Below are positions 1 through 9,386 of a DNA stretch of 64,000 bases, piece by piece (position 1 is the first letter of the stretch; each line of letters starts with the position of its first letter). The stretch is taken from NCBI RefSeq assembly GCF_900188025.1, contig NZ_FZNO01000001.1, positions 310,001 to 374,000 on the forward strand. Reading direction: 5' to 3'. Made by a program: the position numbers and the translations under genes. Origin of the DNA: Blastococcus mobilis (lineage in GTDB: Bacteria > Actinomycetota > Actinomycetes > Mycobacteriales > Geodermatophilaceae). The notes under the pieces are model-generated. The model was not told the origin of the DNA and did no database searches. It worked only from the letters and a program-made list of their open reading frames with translations.

Positions 1-181
1 AGCTGCACCCCTCGGTGGCGTGCTCCAGGACGACGTCCAGGAAGTATCGGGCGTGCAGGCGCTTGCCCTGCAGCCGCCCCTGCATGTCGGTGATCGCGAC
101 GAGCACGGTGTCCACCTCGCCGTGGTCGACCAGGTGACGTACGTCCTCGACGGTGAGGGCGCCGTGCTCCCGCTCAGGCAA
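1..181 (-). CDS. Glutamine synthetase family protein (N-terminal part; cut by the window edge)
   Basis: Only the first 60 or so residues are in the window. They read LTVEDVRHLVDHGEVDTVLV followed by AITDMQGRLQGKR, the beta-grasp start of glutamine synthetases of the gamma-glutamylpolyamine or gamma-glutamylamide type. No ATG lies at a sensible place. The TTG at 179-181 overlaps the stop of the upstream permease by 8 bases, which suggests translational coupling. With the permease and the PuuD-like hydrolase next door, the likely role is ATP-dependent gamma-glutamylation of a polyamine or other amine rather than bulk ammonia assimilation; this is inferred from context. The catalytic domain lies outside the window. 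Confidence 0.82.
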   Translation of the reverse strand, partial: MPEREHGALTVEDVRHLVDHGEVDTVLVAITDMQGRLQGKRLHARYFLDVVLEHATEGCS

Positions 182-1727
182 GGCTTTCCAGCTCCCGCTC
201 CGCCGCGGCCAGCTCCTCCGGGGAGCCCTGCACCTTGGGTCCGGTGAACCAGCGGCGCGCGGACACCAGCCACCAGATGCCCGCGAACCCGAGGACGACG
301 AGCACCGCGACCGGCGTGTAGTTGAACGTCTCGGCCGTGACCGGGCTGACCTGGGGCAGCATGAACAGCACCGTGATGAAGGCGACCCAGACCACCGCGA
401 CGATGCCGATCGGCCGGCTCCACCGGCCCAGGTTCCACGGGCCAGCCTCGAAGGAATCGCCCTGGCGCAGCCGGAGGAAGGTCGGCAGCACGTAGGCGAT
501 GTAGAGGCCGATCACCGCGATCGAGGTGACGGCGGCGTACGCGGTGACGTTCCACAGGTAGGGGAGTCCGAGCAGGAAGGCGCCCCCCGCGGCCAGCCAG
601 ATGGCGTTGGTCGGCGTGCGGGTGCGCCCGTTGATCCGGTGCCAGAAGGACGAGCCGGGCAGTGCGCCGTCGCGGGAGAACGCGAAGATCATCCGTGAGT
701 TCGCCGTCACCGACGCCATCCCGCAGAACAGCTGCGCCCCGATGGCGATGAGCAGCAGGAGCTTGCCGCCGGTCACGCCGACCGCGTCGATGAAGATCTG
801 TGCGGGGGGCACGCCGGTGTCCGGTGCGGCCAGCGCGTTGTCGTAGCTCTGGATCGCGAAGGTGAGGCCGATGAGCAGCACCCACCCGGCGATCACGGAC
901 ACGACGACCGACATGACGATGCCGCGGGGGCCGGCGACCGACGCGGACCTGGTCTCCTCGGTCATGTGCGCCGAGGCGTCGTAGCCGGTGAGCGTGTACT
1001 GGGCGAGGAGCAGACCGATCAGCGCGACGTAGAGGCTCGACTGCCATCCGGTGTTGTTGACGAACTCGGTGAACACGAAGGACGCGGACTGGTGGTCATC
1101 GGGCACGAAGGCCAGCACGCCGACGATGACGGCCACGCCGACGACGTGCCACCAGACGCTGATGTCGTTGAGCAGCGCGACCACGCGCACGCCGAACTGG
1201 TTGAGCAGCCCGTGGACCAGCAGGATGATCCCGAAGAGCAGGATCGTGTGCCACGGCCGGGTGTCGAAGCCGAACTGCAGGTCGAGGAACGCGTTGAGGA
1301 AGAAGGCGGCGCCGAAGTCGATGCCGGCGGTCACCGCGACCTGGCCGAGGAAGTTGAACCAGCCGGTGAACCAGGACCACGCCGCGGAGTTCCGCTTGGC
1401 CAGCTTCGCCGCCCAGTAGTAGAGACCACCTGCCGTGGGGAAGCTGGAACAGACCTCGGCCATCGCCAGAGCCACGAACAGGGTCATCAGCCCGACGAGC
1501 GGCCAGCCCCAGACGATGACGGCCGGGCCACCGGTGTTCAGGCCGAAGCCGTACAGGGTCAGGCAGCCGGACAGGATCGAGATGATCGTGAACGAGACGG
1601 CGAAGTTGGAGAAGCCGGACATGTGCCGGGCGAGCTCCTGGGCGTAGCCCAGCTGGTGGAGCCGGTGGGTGTCGCTGTCGTGCCTCGCCGGCTCGTCGGC
1701 GCGGGTCGCGTGCTCGCTGGTGCTCAT
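174..1727 (-). CDS. APC-family amino acid/polyamine permease
   Basis: 517 residues with about twelve hydrophobic segments. After a hydrophilic start comes LARHMSGFSNFAVSFTIISI, then GGPAVIVWGWPLVG and FPTAGGLYYWAAKLA, typical of the amino acid/GABA/polyamine permeases of the APC superfamily. It imports an amine or amino acid across the cytoplasmic membrane. The ATG at 1727 has an AGG-type ribosome binding site just upstream; the open frame runs on upstream but that part is not permease-like. It lies between a glutamine synthetase homologue and a gamma-glutamyl-GABA hydrolase, so GABA, putrescine or a related amine is the probable substrate (inference). Confidence 0.92.
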   Translation of the reverse strand: MSTSEHATRADEPARHDSDTHRLHQLGYAQELARHMSGFSNFAVSFTIISILSGCLTLYGFGLNTGGPAVIVWGWPLVGLMTLFVALAMAEVCSSFPTAGGLYYWAAKLAKRNSAAWSWFTGWFNFLGQVAVTAGIDFGAAFFLNAFLDLQFGFDTRPWHTILLFGIILLVHGLLNQFGVRVVALLNDISVWWHVVGVAVIVGVLAFVPDDHQSASFVFTEFVNNTGWQSSLYVALIGLLLAQYTLTGYDASAHMTEETRSASVAGPRGIVMSVVVSVIAGWVLLIGLTFAIQSYDNALAAPDTGVPPAQIFIDAVGVTGGKLLLLIAIGAQLFCGMASVTANSRMIFAFSRDGALPGSSFWHRINGRTRTPTNAIWLAAGGAFLLGLPYLWNVTAYAAVTSIAVIGLYIAYVLPTFLRLRQGDSFEAGPWNLGRWSRPIGIVAVVWVAFITVLFMLPQVSPVTAETFNYTPVAVLVVLGFAGIWWLVSARRWFTGPKVQGSPEELAAAERELESLA

Positions 1728-1837
1728 GCGCGTCCTACCTTCAGGCGGCTCGCTGACCCAGTCGGGGGCCGGGGCTGGGACCCTAGGGCGGCGTGTCGAC
1801 GGTCCACAAGCAGTTGTGCTCGCAGTGAGCCCGGCCG

Positions 1838-2524
1838 TTACCTGGCCGCGTCCACGTGCGCGGCGAACAGCCGACGGTCGACGCCCACCTCGGGATGCCA
1901 CTGCACTCCGAGGCAGAAGCCCCGGCCGGGGGCCTCCACCGCCTCCACCACGCCGTCCTCGGCCCACGCCGAGGGGGTGAGGTCCGGAGCGATCCGGGCC
2001 AGCGCCTGGTGGTGATGACAGGCCACGGGTCCCGTCGGGCCGAGCAGGCGGTGCAGCGCGCTGCCGGGCTCGGTGCGCACCTCCCGCCGGTGGTACAGCC
2101 CGGCACCCGGGTCGTGGACGCCGGTGTCCTCGACGTCGGGGAGGTGCTGCACGAGGTCGCCGCCGAGGGCGACGTTGAGCAGTTGCATGCCCCGGCAGAT
2201 AGCCAGGACCGGCAGATCCCGGTCCAGCGCGGCCTGCAGCGCGGTGAGTTCGGACTCGTCCCGCTCGGGCCGCACGACGGTGGTGCGCGGCCCGGCCGCC
2301 TGGCCGTACCGAGCAGGGTCGACATCCGCCCCACCGGCCACGATCAGTCCGTCGAGTCGTGCGACCACCTCGGCGCTGATCGCGCCGGTCGGCAGGAGCA
2401 CCGGCTCGCCGCCGGCGCCGGCGACGGCGTCCGCGTACGACGCGGGCAGCAGGATCGCCGCCACGTCCCAGGTTCCCCAGCGTGCCTGCTCGCGATAGGT
2501 GGTGATGCCGATCAACGGGCGCAT
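1838..2524 (-). CDS. puuD: Gamma-glutamyl-gamma-aminobutyrate hydrolase (class I glutamine amidotransferase-like)
   Basis: 228 residues, the usual length of PuuD. The class I glutamine amidotransferase nucleophile elbow is LAICRGMQLL (Cys110), and the His/Glu of the triad are in GVQWHPE (His210, Glu212). The family hydrolyses gamma-glutamyl-GABA to glutamate and GABA, the last step of the gamma-glutamylated putrescine route. It is followed on the same strand by the permease and the glutamine synthetase homologue, so the three probably work together. Substrate assignment is by family and context. Confidence 0.88.
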   Translation of the reverse strand: MRPLIGITTYREQARWGTWDVAAILLPASYADAVAGAGGEPVLLPTGAISAEVVARLDGLIVAGGADVDPARYGQAAGPRTTVVRPERDESELTALQAALDRDLPVLAICRGMQLLNVALGGDLVQHLPDVEDTGVHDPGAGLYHRREVRTEPGSALHRLLGPTGPVACHHHQALARIAPDLTPSAWAEDGVVEAVEAPGRGFCLGVQWHPEVGVDRRLFAAHVDAAR

Positions 2525-2569
2525 ACGTCTTCCTGCCGTTGTCGCTGCCGGGCCGGTCTCCCCGCTCGC

Positions 2570-5029
2570 CTAGACGAACTCCGCTCGGCGCAGCCAGGAG
2601 AAGGCCGCCCAGCCCGGAAGGATCGGGAGCCAGAACGTGGCCAGGCGGTAGAGGAAGACGGCCGGGACGGCGATGGTGTGGTCCATTCCGGCGGCGACGA
2701 GACCCGCGATGACGGCAGCCTCCAGAGCGCCGAGGCCGCCGGGGGTGGGGGCGGCGGCCGCGATGGCCGAGCCCAGGAGGTAGACGGCACCCACGCTCGC
2801 GAGGCTCAGGTCTCCGCCGAAGGCGCGGGTGGACAGGTAGACGCAGAGGATGTAGCTCAGCGTGACCACGGCCGATCCGCCGAGCAGCAGCGCGAGCTTG
2901 CCGGGGCTGCGCAGGGCGTGGGCGACACCACCGATGGACCGGCGCAGCAACGGGAGCAGCCTCCGGGCGACGAGCCGACGGACGGTCGGAACAGCGAACA
3001 GGACGGCGGTCAGGGCGAGCACCGCCAGAACGCCCCATCCGAAGACCTGCGGGCGGGGCAGTCGGATGGAGTCGAAGACCGACCGGCCGGCCCAGAAGGC
3101 GAAGACGAGGAGCAGGAAGGCGTGCACGACGAAGCCGCCGATGGTGTTCAGGCCGACCCCCGACGTGGCCACCGCCAGGTCCACGCCGCTCTTCTGCAGG
3201 TAGCGGACGTTCAGCGCCATGCCGCCGAGGCCGGCCGGTGCCAGCTTGCTCGCGAACGAGGAGGCCAGCTGGGTGACGAACGTGGGCACCGGGCGCAGCC
3301 GCACCGGAACGGCTCCCGAGATGCTCAGCGCGGCGCCCACGTAGGTGAGCGCGGACATCGCCACGATGGGCGGCAACCAGGCCCAGTCGGCCTCGCGGAT
3401 GCGCTGGACCATGCCCGCCACGTCGCCGAGTTGCGGGACGAGCAGGTAGGTGATGGCAACCAGCATGACGCCGGTGACGATGGTTCTGGGGCCGATCCGG
3501 TCCAGGGCCACGAGCTCGGGCTCCGGCACCCCGCACCGGGTGGCCACCGTTGCGCGGAGCTGCCCGACCAGCTCCTTCCGCTGCTTCAGCGCCTCCCTCG
3601 TGGCGCCGCTGAACGTGTTGGGTTGCAGGCGGGGGAGCGAGGCGGCAACGGCCTCCGGTCCGAGTTCGGTGATCGCGGTGTCGACGACGGGGTCGACCCC
3701 CACCTGGAGTGCCAGCGCGACGAGGAGCTGGGCGGCATCGGCGTCGAGGAGTGCCTGGCCGGCGGCGACCTCGCTGAACCCGAAGTCGATGAGCCAGGGC
3801 GAGCCATCCCGGTCGAGGAGGATGTTGGCCCGGCGCAGGTCGCGGTGGGCGATGCGGTGCCGACGCAGGATGGCCACCTGCTGCCAGATCCCGCGCAGTA
3901 CCTCTTCGGTGACGGCCGCGTCGGGGACCCGATCCAGGGACGTCCCCTCGACGAGGTCGTAGGACAGGAGGATGGAGTCACGTCCCACCGTGGCGACGGC
4001 CCGCAGCCGCGGAGTGCGTGCAGCGACGTCGCGGGCCATCAGTGACACCAGTCCTTCGTGCTCCACGGTGCGGCGCAGCGAGGAGAACGGCCGTTCGTCA
4101 CCGACGTTCTTCAGCCGGATGAACCGGTAGGCCCGGAACAGCAGGTCCGCGGCTCGTTGGTCGGCACCGAGCACCTTGGCGAACACCCGGCTGCCGTCCT
4201 GCAGAGTGGCGAAGTAGGGAACCGAGCCGCGGGCGTCGACGGCGGCAGGCTCCAGTTCGACCACCGGAAGCCCGCTGCTGGTCAGCGCGGCGGCGATGGC
4301 GCAGCGGGTGGGCCGCCCACTGGGCCGGCCGAACATGAGCAGCGTCCCGGAGCCCGCGGCGACGCCGAGGACCAGCGCTACGGCGACCGTGGCCGGCAGA
4401 GTGATCGGCACCAGCAGTCGCAGCAGCGAGACCAGCGTCAGCATCACTGCGCCGGCACGCCGCCACCGGCGGGAGACGTGTGGCGCGAGGACCACGAACG
4501 AGGCCGCCGTGACGGCGATGCCGTCCACGGTCAGCGGGCTGTCGGCGCCGCCACGCTGGGCGACCTCCCGCATCAGGGCGTCCGGAGTCCCCCGGTCGAG
4601 CAGCCACTCGACCCCCCGCGAGAGCGACACCGCGAGCACGCCGCTGACGATCAGGTAGCCGACGAGCCGATAGCGCCGGATCACCAACGGGGTGAGCCAG
4701 GCCGCGGCGACCGACGCGAGCAGCAGCAGGGTCAGGAGCCCGGTCAGGATCCGTCCGACCTCCGGTGTCATGAAGGACAACCGCTGGAGGAGGTCGATCT
4801 CCAGCGACAGCACCGCGTCGCGCGACCAGCTGCCGAGGACGACCAGTAGCAGGGCGGCGAGAGTGAACACGACGGTGCGCAGCACGTCGCTGGGGGAGCG
4901 GACGTAACCGGTGATCAGTTCCTGGGATCGGATCCCCGGGTCGGCTACGGCGCCAGACTCCGCCGGGACGGCGGTCCTCAGGTCCATCGGTGCCGCGTCG
5001 GCCGCTTGCCGCAGGCCGCCGGTCCTCAT
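2570..5029 (-). CDS. Membrane protein fusing a protein-kinase-like domain to a UPF0104/MprF-type flippase domain
   Basis: About 819 residues. The N-terminal third has roughly five to six membrane helices. A cytoplasmic kinase-like domain follows, with HRDLRRANILLDRDG as catalytic loop and LIDFGFSE as the DFG metal-binding motif, both intact. The C-terminal third has about eight helices and matches the UPF0104/YbhN family (transmembrane part of lysyl-phosphatidylglycerol synthases), including the segment SSFASKLAPAGLGGMALNVR. The family is linked to lipid or polyprenyl-lipid translocation; what the kinase-like domain phosphorylates is unknown. The start is uncertain: ATG at 5029 is used, but GTG at 5068 and ATG at 4987 are in frame. 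The stop is UAG. Confidence 0.85.
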   Translation of the reverse strand: MRTGGLRQAADAAPMDLRTAVPAESGAVADPGIRSQELITGYVRSPSDVLRTVVFTLAALLLVVLGSWSRDAVLSLEIDLLQRLSFMTPEVGRILTGLLTLLLLASVAAAWLTPLVIRRYRLVGYLIVSGVLAVSLSRGVEWLLDRGTPDALMREVAQRGGADSPLTVDGIAVTAASFVVLAPHVSRRWRRAGAVMLTLVSLLRLLVPITLPATVAVALVLGVAAGSGTLLMFGRPSGRPTRCAIAAALTSSGLPVVELEPAAVDARGSVPYFATLQDGSRVFAKVLGADQRAADLLFRAYRFIRLKNVGDERPFSSLRRTVEHEGLVSLMARDVAARTPRLRAVATVGRDSILLSYDLVEGTSLDRVPDAAVTEEVLRGIWQQVAILRRHRIAHRDLRRANILLDRDGSPWLIDFGFSEVAAGQALLDADAAQLLVALALQVGVDPVVDTAITELGPEAVAASLPRLQPNTFSGATREALKQRKELVGQLRATVATRCGVPEPELVALDRIGPRTIVTGVMLVAITYLLVPQLGDVAGMVQRIREADWAWLPPIVAMSALTYVGAALSISGAVPVRLRPVPTFVTQLASSFASKLAPAGLGGMALNVRYLQKSGVDLAVATSGVGLNTIGGFVVHAFLLLVFAFWAGRSVFDSIRLPRPQVFGWGVLAVLALTAVLFAVPTVRRLVARRLLPLLRRSIGGVAHALRSPGKLALLLGGSAVVTLSYILCVYLSTRAFGGDLSLASVGAVYLLGSAIAAAAPTPGGLGALEAAVIAGLVAAGMDHTIAVPAVFLYRLATFWLPILPGWAAFSWLRRAEFV

Positions 5030-5367
5030 GTCGGCACCATGCGATCGCCTTCCTCCTCGGCCATCCACCGGGCGGCGCGGGACCTGTCCGTTCTCAGGGG
5101 ATCCGGTGCCCGGAGAGGGCAGATCCGGGGTGCGGACGGCGGCACGATTGAACGTCGGTCACCCGACCAGCGTCAACGCTCCGGGGCGCCGCCCGTCCGA
5201 GCAGGCGCCGGCCGGCACGCATCGGCCCGGGAGGCCGGTCAGTGGCTTCCGATGTCGACGGGCCTCGGGCGGGACGAGCAACCCTGGACCGGGCGGCGGC
5301 AGCTGGGCAAAATGCCGAGCCACGCCGACACGTCCGCGGAACCGACGCGGGAGGACGGGGGAGCCGC
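5030..5367. other. Intergenic region between divergent genes
   Basis: It holds the upstream regions of the leftward kinase/flippase gene and the rightward antiporter gene. The only clear signal is a purine-rich ribosome binding site (GGGGGAG) directly before 5368. No convincing gene, RNA or repeat was seen. Confidence 0.6.
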
Positions 5368-6582
5368 GTGGACGGTGCCGTCGGGGTCGACTCCCTCGTG
5401 GCTGTCGCCGCCGTGGCCCTGCTGGCACCGTTGGTCCTCGGGCTGGTGCCGCGGTTGCCGGTGCCGCAGGTCGTGCTGCTGCTCGTCGGCGGAACGCTGA
5501 TCGGCCCCCACGTGCTCGGTCTCGGCACGCCCGGCGACGTGCAGATCCTCGCCGACGTCGGGCTCGGGTTCGTGTTCCTGCTGGCCGGCTACGAGGTGGA
5601 GCTGTGGCTGTTCGGCCAGGACGCGGGCCGCCGGGCGGTCGCCGCCTGGTTCGCCTCACTCGCCCTCGCCCTCGGCGTCGTGGCGCTGCTCGCCGCCGCC
5701 GGGTTGGTCCGCGCCTTCGTGCCGGTGGCGCTCGGGCTGACGACGACCGCACTTGGAACGCTGCTGCCCGTGCTGCGGGAGAGGGCCCTGGTGAGCGGCC
5801 GGCTCGGGCGCTACCTGTTGGCCGCTGGGGCGGTGGGGGAGCTCTTCCCGGTCTTGGGGATCGCGGTGTTCCTCGGCACGCAGAGCCGGTTCACCGCTCT
5901 GGCGTCACTCGGAGGCGTCGCCGTCCTGGCGGTCGTGCTCGCCCTGGCTCGGCGTGTGGTGCAGCCCGGTGGCAGGCTGGCCACGGTCATCGAGCTCGGG
6001 CAGCACGAGACCGCGCAGATCACCCTGCGCGGGACGGTGCTGTTGCTGGTCGCGTTGATCGCCGTCACCGACCGCTTCCACCTCGATGCGGTGCTCGGCG
6101 CCTTCGTCGCCGGCGTCGTCCTCCGGCGTTGGGTGGGCCGGGCCGCACCAGTTCTCGAGCCGAAACTGGACGCCATCGCATACGGGTTCTTCATCCCGGT
6201 GTTCTTCGTGTACTCGGGCATGAGTCTGGACCTGCCCTCGATCGCCGAGGCACCGCTGCGGCTCTTGCTGTTCTTCGCGCTGCTGCTCGCTTGTCGCGGG
6301 CTGCCCGCACTGCTGGTCTACCGAGGAGCACTGACCGCGCGGCAACGCGTCCAGACTGCCCTGGTGACCGCAACGGCACTGCCGACGCTCGTGGCGCTGA
6401 CCGAGATCGGAACGCGCAACGGCACGATGCTGCGGGTGAACGCGGCGGCACTGGTCGGCGCGGGTGTGCTGACCGTGCTCGTCCTGCCGGCCCTGGCCGT
6501 GGCCCTCCACCGGCCTGACCGCACCGCAGCGTTCGGCTCGGCGACGGATGTGGGCGGCCCCCGACCCGCCCCGGCGGACTGA
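5368..6582 (+). CDS. Monovalent cation:proton antiporter (CPA2 family)
   Basis: 404 residues, about twelve membrane helices, no cytoplasmic RCK/TrkA-N domain. Family landmarks are the first helices ending LLVGGTLIGPHVLGL, the loop DVGLGFVFLLAGYEVEL and the pore-helix segment DAVLGAFVAGVVLRR. Such proteins exchange Na+ or K+ for protons at the cytoplasmic membrane. The GTG at 5368 is chosen because GGGGGAG lies five bases upstream; the frame is open further upstream, but that sequence is not hydrophobic and does not look like this family. Confidence 0.88.
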   Translation: MDGAVGVDSLVAVAAVALLAPLVLGLVPRLPVPQVVLLLVGGTLIGPHVLGLGTPGDVQILADVGLGFVFLLAGYEVELWLFGQDAGRRAVAAWFASLALALGVVALLAAAGLVRAFVPVALGLTTTALGTLLPVLRERALVSGRLGRYLLAAGAVGELFPVLGIAVFLGTQSRFTALASLGGVAVLAVVLALARRVVQPGGRLATVIELGQHETAQITLRGTVLLLVALIAVTDRFHLDAVLGAFVAGVVLRRWVGRAAPVLEPKLDAIAYGFFIPVFFVYSGMSLDLPSIAEAPLRLLLFFALLLACRGLPALLVYRGALTARQRVQTALVTATALPTLVALTEIGTRNGTMLRVNAAALVGAGVLTVLVLPALAVALHRPDRTAAFGSATDVGGPRPAPAD

Positions 6583-6834
6583 CGCCCGGCGCTGGGGGAG
6601 AGGGCGATGGAGGTGGCCCGGCCGTCCCGCCCGGACGGGTGTGACCCCACCGCTGTCGTTCCCGCCTGCCGCGCCGCTGCGCGCCGTCACGGGAGATCGA
6701 ACTGCCATCGCGATCAGGCGGAGGCACACAGGATCCGGCACGCCGGCGCATCGGCGTCAGCGCGGCCGCTGAAATGTCCGAGCCGAATCTGTGAAGCAGA
6801 ATGAAAGCTCTATCGCGGCGCCGGCGTGGCTACT

Positions 6835-6840
6835 TAACAT
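6835..6840 (+). promoter_or_regulatory. Putative -10 element of a leaderless transcript
   Basis: TAACAT stands six bases before the GTG at 6847, inside an AT-rich patch that is rare in this sequence. This spacing puts transcription start at or next to the start codon, the arrangement of leaderless actinobacterial mRNAs. No good -35 hexamer and no ribosome binding site is seen. Confidence 0.4.
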
Positions 6841-6846
6841 TTTGTC

Positions 6847-7581
6847 GTGCATGACTGGGATGCGGCCGCGGCCGATGCCCTTCACGACTGCAAGCAGGCC
6901 CTCGAGGAGCGGGACGTCGTGCGCTGGCTGCGCGAGGCGACCAGGGCGATGTGGCGGCCGAACGCCGAGCGCTACGAGCCCTCGCAACTGTTCGACACCC
7001 CGCGTGGTGTGGCTGCCCTGTCCCTGGAGAACCTGCGTGAGCGGATGCTGGCGGAGTACCGGGCGGCGTACTCACCGTGGCGGGCACGTGGTGTCCGGGT
7101 GACCGTTCCGCACGGGTCTCTGCTGATCGAGGTCGGTGACCTAGCCGTCCACGTCGTCAAGGCGCCCGGCGTGCAGATCCGCGAGCCGGAGTGGACGCAC
7201 TTCTTCTGGGACAGCAGCGCGACCCGACGTGGCGCCGCTGAACGCAACGGCTGGGCGAACGCCCTGCCGCCGCCTCCGATGGAGGGTCAGCTCGCCTTCG
7301 ACTTCGAGGTCATCCCGGCAGGAGGCCACCCCGCGTTCCGGGAGTTGTTCTTCGTCTGGGCCGGAGATGCCATTGGGCTCACGGCCGGCTGGCTGGGGTT
7401 GCCGCGACTGGGTCGGCCACGGTGGCTCGCCGTGACCCCACTGTGGCGGGATGACGTGGCCGACGGCGACGGGGCGGCGAGTGGCCTGCCCCGCCGCCCC
7501 ACGGGCGCCGCCTTCTCCGAGCGGGAGGCAGCCCGGCCCACCGTGGCGCTCAAGCGGCGGCCGGAGGAGACCGCGCGATGA
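6847..7581 (+). CDS. Hypothetical protein encoded just upstream of an Xre/ImmA-IrrE regulator
   Basis: 244 residues, soluble, no signal peptide or membrane segment. The only block that looks conserved is the middle, from HGSLLIEVGDLAVHVVKAPG to LAFDFEV. I do not recognise a named domain. The last codon and stop overlap the start of the next gene (ATGA at 7578-7581), so the two are translated together. Genes of this kind paired with an Xre-peptidase protein are often the partner, or the target, of that regulator, as in two-component toxin-antitoxin-like or stress units; that role is inference. GTG at 6847 is the start, with no Shine-Dalgarno sequence. Confidence 0.72.
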   Translation: MHDWDAAAADALHDCKQALEERDVVRWLREATRAMWRPNAERYEPSQLFDTPRGVAALSLENLRERMLAEYRAAYSPWRARGVRVTVPHGSLLIEVGDLAVHVVKAPGVQIREPEWTHFFWDSSATRRGAAERNGWANALPPPPMEGQLAFDFEVIPAGGHPAFRELFFVWAGDAIGLTAGWLGLPRLGRPRWLAVTPLWRDDVADGDGAASGLPRRPTGAAFSEREAARPTVALKRRPEETAR

Positions 7582-8714
7582 CCGATGGGTCGTCGCCGGG
7601 CGGCAGCAGACGCCGCCGCACGCCGGGGGTCGCTCACGACTTCGACGGCCGCCGGCTGGCGGTGGCCCGTCGCCTGCGCTGCATGCCGCGCTCCGAACTG
7701 GCGCGGCGCATCGAGGTGACCCCTTCCGCCGTGACGCAGTACGAGCGCGGTCTCAGCCGGCCCAGCACGAGCGTGCTCGCCCGGGTCAGCCTCACCCTGG
7801 GCATGCCGCAGGAGTTCTTCTCGCGCGGGCTGGACATCCCCGAGGTGCCCCGGTCGAGCGCGCACTTCCGCTCCCTGCGCAGCACCCCGGCCAACAGGCG
7901 CGAGCAGGCGCTCGCCTTCGGCGAACTGGCCCTGGGCGTGCTGGACGTGCTGGAGCAGTACGTCGATCTTCCCCCCGTCCGTCTCCCGTCGATCGACCTG
8001 CCGCCGGAGCCGTCCGAACAGGACGTCGCGGCCGCCGCGGCTCAGGCCCGGCGCGACCTGGCGGTCGGCACCGGCCCCGTCCCGAACGTCGTCCGCCTGC
8101 TGGAAGCACACGGCGTGCTCGTCGTCCGGCTACCGACGGAGGGCTTCGATCCCCGGGTGGACGCCTTCTCGTCGTCCGAGACGGCCTCCGGACGCCCCAT
8201 CGTGCTCATGTCCCCGCTGAAGGACGACAAGGCCAGGAGCCGCTTCGATGCCAGTCACGAACTCGGGCACCTGTTGATGCACGCCGGCGTCGAGCCGGGA
8301 TCACGAGTCATCGAATCGCAGGCGATGTCCTTCGCGGCTGAGTTCCTGATGCCCCGCGCCGAGATCGAGGCGAGCCTGCCGTCGCGGGTGGACTGGGAGA
8401 CCTTCCATGCGCTGAAGCGGCACTGGGGCGTCAGCCTCGCCGCCCTCGTCTACCGCGCGCACAAGCTCGGCCGACTGTCCGACCTGTCGTACCGTCGCGC
8501 CAACGAGCAGCTGAAGCAGTGGGGTCATCCCGAGCCGGGACCGCTGGGTCCCCCGGAGAGTCCCAGCGTCCTCGGCGCCGCTGCCGAACTGCTGGAGCAG
8601 AACGGAACCCACCTCGGCACGCTGGCTGCGGCGGCCCGCATCCCATTGGAATCGGCGCTCGCCGTCATCGCTGCGGGGCGGCCGGACAGACCACGGCTGA
8701 CCATCGACTGCTAG
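7578..8714 (+). CDS. Xre-type HTH / ImmA-IrrE family metallopeptidase regulator
   Basis: 378 residues. An Xre helix-turn-helix occupies residues about 25-75, with LARRIEVTPSAVTQYERGLS as the HTH core. An ImmA/IrrE (COG2856) zinc peptidase domain follows; SHELGHLLMHAG contains the HExxH motif (His227, Glu228, His231), and SFAAEFLMPRAEIE carries the third ligand region. Such proteins bind DNA and cleave a repressor, or themselves, on a signal. It is coupled to the upstream 244-residue gene by an ATGA overlap. The stop is UAG. Confidence 0.9.
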   Translation: MTDGSSPGGSRRRRTPGVAHDFDGRRLAVARRLRCMPRSELARRIEVTPSAVTQYERGLSRPSTSVLARVSLTLGMPQEFFSRGLDIPEVPRSSAHFRSLRSTPANRREQALAFGELALGVLDVLEQYVDLPPVRLPSIDLPPEPSEQDVAAAAAQARRDLAVGTGPVPNVVRLLEAHGVLVVRLPTEGFDPRVDAFSSSETASGRPIVLMSPLKDDKARSRFDASHELGHLLMHAGVEPGSRVIESQAMSFAAEFLMPRAEIEASLPSRVDWETFHALKRHWGVSLAALVYRAHKLGRLSDLSYRRANEQLKQWGHPEPGPLGPPESPSVLGAAAELLEQNGTHLGTLAAAARIPLESALAVIAAGRPDRPRLTIDC

Positions 8715-8897
8715 GCCGTCAGGCCGGCTGCCTCGGCTCCCGGTGCGCACGGCGCGTGCGGCGCCCTCGACCGGACCCCGTCGGCAGGAGTCGGTTCCGC
8801 CCACCTCGTCGCGGCCCGGGGCGCTGCGCACACGACCGGCTCGAACGGCGTCCGCACGTGGTGCGATGGAGCAGCGTGGACGCGGGAGGACGACACC

Positions 8898-9251
8898 ATG
8901 ACCCACGACGAATCCGCCGACCGCAGTGCCGTCGTGCCGTGGCGCGAGCCGTCTGTTCCACCGGCGCGGCGGCCGGGCGCGCTCAGGGCCGCGGCTCGCA
9001 CCCTCGAGCGTGCTCGTCCTGCGCGCGTCGCCGCGATGCTGCCGGCCGGACCACTGCTCGGCGCGTCCGCGATCGCCGTGTTTGCTGCGGTGGCGGGCAG
9101 GGCGATCCGGATCGCCACCGGCGCGGCCCGGCCCGCGAGGGAGCAGCCGCCGCGGAAGGCGGTGGCCCGCAGGCCATCACCGCCCGGCGCCGGCCCGGAC
9201 GTCCTGGTGACCTGGACGTCGGTCGAGATCCGGTGGACGTCGGGCCGCTGA
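8898..9251 (+). CDS. Small hypothetical protein with one possible membrane segment
   Basis: 117 residues. The ATG at 8898 has a good ribosome binding site (GGGAGGA, seven bases away), which is the main evidence that it is real. The centre (ARVAAMLPAGPLLGASAIAV) is a moderately hydrophobic stretch; the rest is basic and proline-rich. No family recognised. Confidence 0.55.
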   Translation: MTHDESADRSAVVPWREPSVPPARRPGALRAAARTLERARPARVAAMLPAGPLLGASAIAVFAAVAGRAIRIATGAARPAREQPPRKAVARRPSPPGAGPDVLVTWTSVEIRWTSGR

Positions 9252-9386
9252 CCGGCGGTCCGGAGACGGCGCCGCGATGTTCCCCGTCCGGGACCCTGGG
9301 GTCACGTGGTGTCCGGGAGGGTCGACCTGATCCGTGCGCCCAGGGCTCGACGCATCGGCGACGGGTGCGCTGTGGCAGGGCGCGGA

